Shown: piece after piece, positions 55,541-64,000 of the stretch | Layout: each line of letters begins with the position of its first letter | Numbering within the stretch: the first letter of the stretch is position 1 | NCBI RefSeq assembly: GCF_964656455.1 | Contig: NC_135723.1 | Span: 101,757,283 to 101,821,282, forward strand | DNA: 64,000 bases | From: Halichoerus grypus | Lineage: Eukaryota > Chordata > Mammalia > Carnivora > Phocidae | Direction: 5' to 3' | Made by a program: the position numbers and the translations under genes | Notes under the pieces: model-generated | The model's database searches: none | What the model saw: only the letters and a program-made list of their open reading frames with translations | Told to the model about the DNA's origin: nothing

Positions 55541-56860
55541 AGTCCTCCATTCATCATAGCTTTCTATTGGATTGCCCTGTTTGTAAAAATTCCACTTACA
55601 ATGAAACAAACCCAGTTTCGAGGAGATTGGACAAGTCTACATAGCCATAGAATCGGCACCACAGTTAAGACAGAGAACGTGACCATCGCCCGTACACGGT
55701 CCCCGTCCTCTCCCCGGCCATCCCTGTCCCTCGGCCCCGGCTGCTGGAGAGCATGGACCTGCTCTCTGTCACTGCACGTCAGACTTGACTTTCTGGGGCT
55801 GCACGCACGCGGAATCATACATGCACCCTCTGTTCCCTGTGCTCCGTTTGTGCTTTGGAGCTGCAGCTTCCTCGTTTTTGTGCCAGTTAGCACTGCTGTA
55901 TGATATCCCACAATGGATCTTTCCCCCCACCGATGCAGAATTTGGCTCGTTTCTAGGTTTTGGCTACCACAGAAAACCTGTGCTGAACATCTGGGTACAA
56001 GTCTGTGTGGATATGTGTTTTATTTCCCTTGGGCAAATACCTGGGAGTGCAATTGCTTTGTTATATGATAAGTGTAGTTTAACTTTATAAAGACCAGCAG
56101 ACTTTGCCCAGAGTGGTTGTGCTGTCTGTTCCTGTCTTAACCTGAACTTGCTCTGTAATGGATTTAATTAGTATGATCCTGATTACAGAGGCTGTTGACT
56201 GTCTTTTCATGTTGATCATTTGTGTACCTTCTTTTGTGAAATGTCTAAACTTTTTGCCTATTTTTTTATTGATTTGTTTTATTGAGTTGTAAGAGTTGTG
56301 TTTTTCATTCTGGATACAAGTCCTTTGTTAGATATATGTATGGCAAATATTTTTTTCCTAGTCCGTGGCTCGTCTTTTCATTTTCTTAGTGGTATCTTTT
56401 GTTTGTTTGTTTATTTTTAAGTAATGTCTACCCCCAACGTGGGGCTCGATCTCATGACCCGAGATCAGGAGTCACATGCTCTACTTACTGAGCCAGCCAG
56501 GCGCCCCTCTTAGTGGTATCTTTTGAAGAACAGAAGTTTTTCACTTTATGAAGTCCAGTTTATCCATTTTTATCTTTTATGGTTAATACTTTTTTTATGT
56601 GTCATCAAAGAAATTTTTTGCCAACATCAAAGTCATGAAGATTAAAAAAATTTTCTTCTAGAGATTCTATAGTTCTAGCTTTACATTTAAGTCTGATCCA
56701 TTTTGAGTTACACTGTGTATATGAAGGATGGTAGTGAGTGTCCACATCCTTCCATGGATATCAGTTATTCTAGTGTCATTTTTTGAGAAAGACTGTTCCT
56801 TCCCTATTGAAGTGCCTAGGCAACTTTGTCTAAAATCAGTTGGCTACATATATATGCAGT
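55540..56860 (-). repeat. L1 3' end, antisense
   Basis: Antisense L1 3' UTR and the end of ORF2. It contains 'tattccattgcatgg'-type homologues, 'gggagtgcaattgc', 'tggatacaagtcctttg' and 'ccattttgagttacactg'. A short Can-SINE at 56402-56508 interrupts it. Confidence 0.75.
56402..56508 (-). mobile_element. Short Can-SINE
   Basis: Antisense short subtype with a 17-bp duplication, CTTAGTGGTATCTTTTG, at 56385-56401 and 56509-56525. Confidence 0.96.
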
Positions 56861-57273
56861 GGCATTTTTATTGCATGAATGAGAAATTGGATTTTACATA
56901 TTATTTCTCTGAAGGCAACTCAAGATCTTGCAATGCTTCTAAAGTATCATAATGAACATTCATGTTCATACTCTGGTGAATTATTTCTTAATTAAAAAAT
57001 CCATTACAGAGATATGACAAATAATTGCAGTAACCCTAGACTGGCTCCTGGACTGGAGGGATAAAAATGCTATAAAGACTATTAATAGGTCAAGTGACAA
57101 AACTGGAATAGGGATAATAGATTGGATAAAAGTTTTGTGTTCATGTAAGTTTACAAAGTTGACAGTTGTGCTGTGGTAATGTAAGAGAATGTCCCTGTTT
57201 TTAATAGATACACACTAAAGTATTTAGGAATAAAAGACTGTGATGCATATAATTTACTCTCAAATGAGTAAAG

Positions 57274-57309
<36 letters not shown>

Positions 57310-58070
57310 AGAGAGTGCCAACGATGGAACAGATGTGGTTAAGTATTCACAGCAGGTAAATCTGAATAAAGGGCATGTACCACTTTTGTTACCTTGAAAT
57401 TACTTATTTCCAAATGGAAAGTTTTTTCTTTTCAAATAAAAAGTAAAAAGAAATCCATTACATCAAATTTTAATATTTGCCTTTTCCAAAAAAGTAGGAT
57501 TAAATGTATTAAAATAGCCGTTAACAGTGATTTTAAAAAAAATGCTAGGTTACTGTGCTTATCTTGTTTGAAATGTAAATAGAAATTGAAAAATAAATGG
57601 CCATTTTAGATGTAATCTACTCAGTGTTTAAAGTATTTTATGATGATGGCTTATGTTGCAAATTCTCTGTCTCTGAAACCCAGCTCTGAGTTCTGTTGGG
57701 TAAACTGGCCTAATTGAAATTTTCTGTTGATAGTTTCTATTTCTTAAAATATCTTTAAGTACCTAGTTTGATTGATGTGAGTGATTTAAAGTTACTAAGA
57801 GCCCTGTGCACAAGATCCCTGCGTATGTCTTAGTCAAGAAGACAGGATCACTGTTAAGTTCAGGCATCACTTCAGGGACTTAATGTCAACCCAGCTGTGT
57901 TTTACTAAGTACTGTTTTGTATTTGATCTATTTTCTGCCACAACAAAATCAACAGAAGAAGCCTTATAATCTGCCAGATACAGATGATCTATTCTAGGGC
58001 AGAAATGGGAAGGGATTTAGAGTGATCAGTACAGCCAGTAAGTTCTCATGAAGTGATGCTTAGTTGATCT
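56861..58070 (+). other. Intron, AT-rich, unassigned
   Basis: No gene or named repeat apart from the TG microsatellite at 57276-57309. Confidence 0.6.
57276..57309. repeat. (TG)n microsatellite
   Basis: About 17 uninterrupted TG units. Confidence 0.97.
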
Positions 58071-58760
58071 GGTCAGTGAGAGCCATCCTGTCCATCTACC
58101 ATGGTCAATGAGAGCCATCCTGTCCATCTACCATGGTCAGTGAGAGCCATCCTGTCCATCTACCATGGTCAATGAGAGCCATTTTGTGCACTTGCAATGG
58201 AGAGTGAGAGCTACCTTGTCCACTTAATGATGGCCAATAAGAACTATCTTGTCCACTAACCCTGGTGAGAGCCATTTTGTCCACTTATCATGGTCAGCGA
58301 GAACCATCTTGTCCATTTACTGTGGTCAGTAAGAGCCATCTTGTCCAGTTACCATGGTCAGTGAGAGCCATCTTGTTCACTTACCTGGTCAAGGAGACCA
58401 TCTTGTCCACTCACCGTGATCAATGAGAGCCATCTTGTCCACTTACCCTGGTCAGTGAGAGCCATCTTGTCCACTTACCATAGTCAATGAGAGCCATCTT
58501 GTTCACTTACCGTGGTCAACGAGACCATCTTGTCCACTCACCGTGATCAACGAGAGCCATCTTGTCCACTTACCCTGGTCAGTGAGAGCCATCTTGTCCA
58601 GTTACCATGGTCAGTGAGAGCCATCTTGTTCACTTACTGTGGTCAACGAGACCATCTTGTCCACTCACCGTGATCAACGAGAGCCATCTTGTCCACTTAC
58701 CCTGGTCAGTGAGAGCCATCTTGTCCACTTACCATAGTCAATGAGAGCCATCTTGTCCAC
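58071..58760. repeat. 32-bp-unit minisatellite, ~22 units, with higher-order structure
   Basis: Tandem array of a unit GGTCAGTGAGAGCCATCTTG plus TCCACTTACCAT (32 bp). I count 22 units; unit lengths run from 28 to 33 bp because of small indels. From unit 10 onward the units fall into a four-unit pattern of about 127 bp, with one 31-bp unit (GGTCAACGAGACCATC...) in each, repeated three times. The first nine units are more divergent and lack that order. There is no spacer between units and no coding frame (32 is not a multiple of 3). Confidence 0.96.
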
Positions 58761-58811
58761 AAGGGGGACCCATTGGTGTTTTATCTCACCACTTGTCCCT
58801 CTGAGTGTCTT

Positions 58812-59008
58812 TTTTTTTTTTAAGATTTTATTTATTTATTTGACAGAGAGATACACAGCGAGAGAGGGAACGCAAACAGGGGGAGTGGGAGAGGGAGGAG
58901 CAGGCTTCCCACTGAGCAGGGAGCCCGATGCGGGGCTCGATCCCAGGACCCTGGGATCATGACCTGAGCCCAAGGCAGCCGCTTAACAACTGAGCCACCC
59001 AGGCGCCC
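58812..59008 (-). mobile_element. Can-SINE
   Basis: Antisense copy just beyond the minisatellite, with an 18-bp duplication, TGTCCCTCTGAGTGTCTT, at 58794-58811 and 59009-59026. Confidence 0.97.
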
Positions 59009-59026
59009 TGTCCCTCTGAGTGTCTT

Positions 59027-59784
59027 AATTGACTTAGTTCAGGGATTCGCTTTTCTTCATCTCTAGTCATACAGTGAAGTTTAAATATACATTTGCACAC
59101 AGAATATTCTATGTAAGTAAATCTTATTACAACCTGGATTCAGACCACCCCTAATTTAGTCTCTTCAGTTCTGCTTTCTGCTATCTGTCCTGTTCCACAT
59201 TCCTATCATTTGTTGAGTATCTTCTGAGCTTATGATGTTGTTTTCTAAACTTTCTGACCTCTCCAGAATCTTCTTGATGGGTAGAGCTATCTTGAATCTT
59301 GCCAGTATTCATGCTGGTATTTTCTTCAGGTTTCCTTGTGTTGCGCAGTATCTGAGTTCACGGTCTTTGACCATATTAACTGTGCTGACTTAGGCAGAGT
59401 ATAATAACGGTGTGGATGGAGCTCCAGCCTGTGATTTTGAGCTCATATTCATTTCACAATGAGGACGAAATAATTCTGGATAACAAGCAAAGCAATGGAA
59501 AAGAGGGTTGTTTGTCTTTTACCTGTCACTGGGTGTGACCTTGCCTTATAGATTCTCCTGAGATGGACGCCTGCTCCCTGGATGACTCCTCTCTTTTTCA
59601 GGGACCTGTTGGGTGGATGCATGTATGTAGCTCTCGTTAATGGTGATGAGTGGGCACCTGGGGGTAGTTCCGCCAACGATGCAGGGACCCTGCTTCCAGA
59701 GCCAAATCACTGCCAGTTCAAGAGCATCCAGAGCTTGGGCTCGCACTGACCTTCCTGGGCACCTCTCAAGTGATAATCAAGATT
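59027..59784 (+). other. Intron, unassigned
   Basis: No gene or repeat recognised. Confidence 0.55.
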
Positions 59785-59795
59785 CAGTCACAGAG

Positions 59796-59992
59796 GGGCA
59801 CCTGGGTGGCTCAGTTGGTTAAGCGTCTGCCTTCGGCTCAGGTCATGATCCCGGGGTCCTGGAATCGAGCCCTGCATCAGGCTCCCTGCTCGGCGGGGGG
59901 CCTGCTTCTCCCCCTCCCTGCTTCTCCCCCCTGCTCATATTCTCTCCCTCTGTATCTCTGTGTCTCGAATGAATTAAAAAAAAAAAAAAGAA
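59796..59992 (+). mobile_element. Can-SINE, sense
   Basis: Sense copy flanked by CAGTCACAGAG at 59785-59795 and 59993-60003. Confidence 0.96.
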
Positions 59993-60003
59993 CAGTCACA
60001 GAG

Positions 60004-60844
60004 CCATTTCTTTCTCATGCAAGAAACAAACAGTTCCTTTTTAGAGAAAAATCTGAAATGAACAACTTTAAAATGCTTTTAGGAGATTCACGATACTAAC
60101 TTTTTAAAATGTAAATCTCCACAGTGATAGAAAGTTGTGTTTTAAAGTTTCATTTTTTACATTTTCTAACTTTTTTGAGATCTCTCAGGCCCCTTTGGGA
60201 ATCTCTAGATTCCTGGGATTCGGACATTTTCTTCTAGCCTGTGAATGAACTTGCAGCCCCCAGGTACAGTCTCTGCTCTTTGGGGCTCCAGAGGTCTTTT
60301 GTTGGCACCTGTGACAACAGGTGTCGTGGAGGAGCCTAGGAGGTTCAGTGGTGATCACGGCAGACTCCAGGCTGTCGAGGTTTGTTGTGTAGGGAAGGAA
60401 GGATGGAAAGAAGGAATTCAAAATGAAGACTAAGCATTCTTGCATAAACTCCAGTCTCATTTAACCCTCTGCCCTATTTTGTCTGAAGCCAGTTCTAATG
60501 TGTTCAACTTTCCTATTTGTCTGCCCCTAGAAACTTGCCCCTTCCTACCTGCCCATCCTTTAGTGCGTGGAGTTTGAGGCAGTCGGGAAAATACATCCCA
60601 TGTAAGAGCAGTCTGGGCGTGGGAGAACAGGGGTAGCAGAGTGACATAGGGCAAGACGAGGACAGAGCGGAGCACAGCATGGTTCTATCCAGCCATTCAG
60701 GAAGGGCCTAAAACCAGAGGAGAGAGGGATGGCTTAATCTGTGACGGGAGTCACAGGGCCTCTGAGACATGTGATCAAAACCAGTGAGTTTTCCTGAGAG
60801 CCCAGCTTTTCCTGACACTGAGACCTGAGAGAAGCTGCTGCTTC
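60004..60844 (+). other. Intron, unassigned
   Basis: No gene or repeat recognised. Confidence 0.55.
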
Positions 60845-61048
60845 TTTTTTTTTTTTTTTTAAAGATTTTATTTATTTCTTTGACAGAGAGACACAGCGAG
60901 AGAGGGAACATAAACAGGGGGAGTGGGAGAGGGAGAAGCAGGCTTCCTGCAGATCAGGGAGCCTGACACGGGGCTCGATCCCAGGACCCTGGGATCATGA
61001 CCTGAGCCGAAGGCAGACACTTAACCGACTGAGCCACCCACGTGCTCC
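60845..61048 (-). mobile_element. Can-SINE
   Basis: Antisense copy flanked by AGAAGCTGCT. The head has a CACGTGCTCC variant. Confidence 0.93.
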
Positions 61049-61059
61049 TAGAAGCTGCT

Positions 61060-61907
61060 TCCTCAGACCTTCACTGAGAGTACCTTCTCCACCCATCTCT
61101 ACTAGTGAGAAATTCACTGCTCTGTCTCGTGGCCTGTGCTGAGGGCAGGGAGTCTAGATTAATGGTCCTTTGGGTGGATACCAAGAGGACACCGAGCACC
61201 CAGGTAGCTCTCTGATGGCCTGTTTTGATGTAGTAATAACACTGAGATCACTTAGAAGCATGAATGAGCTGCATGCTCTTCACATTGTCCTTCAAAATAA
61301 CCACCACCCAGTTTGGAGATTGGGCAGCAGAAAATTCTTGGTTCATAGTATTGGGTATTCCGTTAAAAGCAGTTCCATATCTTTTGACAGTCATTTGAGG
61401 GCAGGATAACTCAGAGTCTTCCTGTGACTCTCAAGGAGCCACTGTGGCCCTCTTCCCTACACTGAGATGGGCCATCGGGGGCTCCCAGACAGACCCGGGC
61501 TTCCTCAGGAACCCGCGGGGCCCCACCCGACACGGGGTTGTTTTGAGTTCATGCCACAGAGCAAGGCTGTGGTCATCTTAGCCTGGAAAGGTTTTAGAGG
61601 AGTTGTCTGTGGTGGGATTTAAGAAATCAAAGTAAGTGAAAAACAATAGCAAAAAACTGAAAACAAGGCATGTCAGTAAAAGCACACTTAGAGATGTCAG
61701 ATTTCAGGCAGGTGCTGTCCTTGGGCACCCCCTCCCCCCCCGCCAAGCTCCTGCTGGATTCTTCTGTGATAGAAGCTGAGGTCTTTCCTTCCAGAAAATA
61801 GTCAGCCGGTCTGACCAGCATTTAGAAAGCAGGACCAGTTGCCAGGTGAGGCTTGCTCTAGCATACGATGACCAAAATGTCAAGAATGCTTTTAAGGTGT
61901 GATTCTT
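61060..61907 (+). other. Intron, unassigned
   Basis: No gene or repeat recognised. Confidence 0.55.
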
Positions 61908-62110
61908 TTTTTTTTTTTTTTGAAGATTTTATTCATTTATTTGACAGAGAGAGACACAGTGAGAGAGGGAACACAAGCAGGAGGAGTAGGAGAGGGAGAA
62001 GCAGGCTTCCTGCTGAGCAGGGAGCCCGATGCGGGGCTCGATTCCAGGACCCTGAGATCATGACCTGAGCCGAAGGCAGACACTTAACGACTGAGCCACC
62101 CAGGCGCCCC
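61908..62110 (-). mobile_element. Can-SINE
   Basis: Antisense copy flanked by TTAAG(G/T)TGTGATTCTT at 61892-61907 and 62111-62126. Confidence 0.96.
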
Positions 62111-62126
62111 TTAAGTTGTGATTCTT

Positions 62127-62911
62127 CACAGCAAACAGACACATAGTTTGTGTCCCCAGGTGACAACACCTCTCTGAAAGGAGATGGGTTTTACTTTATC
62201 TGGTCCATCGGGCACTTGGTCCTGCAGGTCCTACCTCTTGGTGGTGTCATGCACGAGCGTCAGTGCCCAGGGTGACCCCCAGTTCGGTGTGTCTGTTGCT
62301 CTGGCTGTGGGGGATGCCCCCTTGACTCTGACAGGAACCAGACCCCCTCCTGTTGTTTCTGAGAGAGTTCTCCCCAAGGAGACAGAGCGCAACAGTGATT
62401 ATTCATGACACTGATCCTGGGATGGGACATTGCTTGAAAGATCTGGGTTTGCAGCTTGTCAAGAACAGACGGGTGCCTGACTGTGTGTGTCTGTGTGGGG
62501 GGGGAGCAGTAGAAGATTGCCCCTTAAGAAATGGAAGAGGCTGGGCTTCCTGGGGACTGAGCCCACACTTTGCTAAGAGCAGTCAGGTTTGTGTGCATTG
62601 AAGTGCACAGGTGAGGACTGGCCGTGCACCATTCTGGTGGCCAGGACCCTTCCGCGGTGCTTCATCTGATGTGTTTATTCCTAGATGCTCTCTGAGGAGG
62701 GCTTCCCTGCCTAGGGTGTCTGCAGTGTGCGGTGGTGTTTTCCTTTCAGTAGAAGGTTGGAAGAAGGGGGGACGAGGGCAGCACCGTGGTGTAGGTCAGG
62801 GCTCTGGGCTCCCATAGTGCTTCTCCCACTAGGGAGGGCCATGGATGTCTAAAGTCAGAATCCCCCCTCATTCCTGGCCTTAAAGGCCAAGCCCAGATCC
62901 TCCCTCTCTCT
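62127..62911 (+). other. Intron, unassigned
   Basis: No gene or repeat recognised. Open frames at 62184-62817 have no recognisable domain. Confidence 0.55.
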
Positions 62912-63122
62912 CTTTTTAAGGATTTATTTATTTGAGAGAGAGAGCGTGCCCATGAGTGAGCGGCAGCAGGGAGGAGCAGAGGGGGACGGAGAGAGAAAAT
63001 CTCAATCAGACCCCCGGCTGAGTGTGGAGCTCGGTGAGGGGCTCGATCTCATGACCCTGAGATCATGACCTGAGCTGAAATCAGGAGTCAGACGCTTCAC
63101 CCACTGAGCCACCCGGGCACCC
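62912..63122 (-). mobile_element. Can-SINE
   Basis: Antisense copy. The tail side merges with a CT-rich tract, and the flanks share only CAGATC, so its limits are approximate. Confidence 0.85.
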
Positions 63123-64000
63123 GCAGATCATTTCTTAAAAGTAGCTTGTACGTGAGACTTTTGAAGGTGATAGAAGATGTGAGTTCAGTTTGGTGGCCGC
63201 TTGCTGATGGGTTCCCCTGGCCCATCCCCAGCTAAGGCCCCCTGAAAGCCTCAGCCTCCGGCAGTTCTCTTCAGCCCAGTGACTGGAGGGCGCGTTCTGG
63301 TTGATGGGCAGTCTGCTGATAGGTCATGAAGGTGACATTTCTCTGTGCAGACCCTCAGGGGTGGAGTTGGCGTGGGTCCAGGTAGGAGACAGGATCACCG
63401 GTGGCCTCTCCTGGCCCCTGCTCCTGTCTCGTCCCGTCTCTGATCTCACCTGTCTCGTCCCGAGTCTAAGTGGGTGCTGGGCTGGCTGTTCGCAAGAGCG
63501 GCAGGGGTCAGGAAAGGGGTACTCTAGCGCCATGTCATGTCACCCGTGATCTGGGCCAACTGGGACAGGGAGGTGTGCTTCGCCCTTCTGTTCATGTGGG
63601 GAGGGATTGACTGTCGGGACGGAGCTTACGGGAGGAGTCCTGCAGTCCCTGCCGGGATCAGAGCAGGGGTGGGTCCGGTGTTGATGAGGTAGGGCTTTCT
63701 GGCTCCGGGAAGGGGCGTTCTGTACAGGTTCCTCCAGTGAGGTTTTCTGTAAAAAATTGTCAGGACATGCCTACTTTCGCTTTCATTGTCCTAAATAATA
63801 TCCTGTAGCCTGAAAGAACACATTTGTCTCTCATCAAAATCTGATGAGATTTAGTACAGCCCCCCCCCCCCCACAGGCTTCTTTTGGCCACCGAGCAGAA
63901 TGTGAGTGGTGGAGGCCAGTGGGCAGCTCCCAGTGGCCCCCAAAGGCACCCTCCCTCCCTGGCCTCACCCTTCTAAAAACGTTCAAGTATTAATTGGAAG
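63123..64000 (+). other. Intron to window end, unassigned
   Basis: No exon resembling the missing ACTR3B C-terminus was found. A run of 13 C's lies at 63860-63872. Confidence 0.55.

Noticed and set aside
55373..55903. 176-codon + strand open frame
   Set aside because: Its second half is L1 3'-UTR sequence on the opposite strand, and there is no domain.
58071..58760. CRISPR-like direct repeat array
   Set aside because: Units abut without unique spacers, the genome is mammalian, and there are no cas genes. It is a minisatellite.

Overview
This is mammalian genomic DNA, almost certainly from a carnivoran. The evidence is 26 hand-recognised copies of the tRNA-Lys-derived Can-SINE, many with clean target-site duplications. 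The copies resemble those of bears, seals and mustelids more than dog or cat, so an arctoid carnivoran is my inference; the sequence does not prove the species.

The only host protein-coding gene I can support is ACTR3B (actin-related protein 3B, a paralogue-specific Arp3 subunit of the Arp2/3 complex) on the + strand. Seven consecutive internal exons lie between 10988 and 31615. Together they encode the end of codon 34 through codon 317 of a protein that is 418 residues long in human. The first exon begins inside a Cys codon and every later boundary is phase 0. All splice sites are GT-AG. Exons for residues 1-34 must lie upstream and those for 318-418 downstream; I found neither in the window. 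At least 32.4 kb of intron follows the last visible exon.

Region by region: 1-10987 is intron, mostly an old antisense L1 (ORF2, ORF1 and GC-rich 5' UTR can be followed) broken up by Can-SINEs. 10988-31615 carries the exons, with MIR, L1, hAT-type and Can-SINE debris and a U6 snRNA retropseudogene in the introns. 31616-38368 is intron with a twin-primed (5'-inverted) L1, an inverted repeat of about 110 bp per arm, and MER5/MER20-like DNA transposon remnants. 38369-47249 is a nearly full-length class I (gammaretrovirus-like) endogenous retrovirus on the - strand, antisense to ACTR3B. It has two LTRs, a GTGT target duplication, a tRNA-Glu-type primer-binding site, gag, pol, env and a polypurine tract, so it looks like the HERV-E/tRNA-Glu group. 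All three genes are broken by stops and frameshifts, and two Can-SINEs sit inside it. 47250-64000 is intron with a TCTA microsatellite, paired Can-SINEs, MIR and L2 remnants, a CpG-rich stretch near 52.4 kb, an L1 fragment at 55.5-56.9 kb, and a 32-bp-unit minisatellite at 58.07-58.76 kb whose last half shows a four-unit higher-order repeat.

The most interesting items are the provirus, especially an open frame that carries two hydrophobic segments from the end of integrase into the env leader, the higher-order minisatellite, and the donor GTATAA after the last visible exon, where read-through adds one residue and then stops. I saw no bacterial-type operon, CRISPR array or other undescribed multi-gene system. 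All repeat names and identities are by eye, without database searches.
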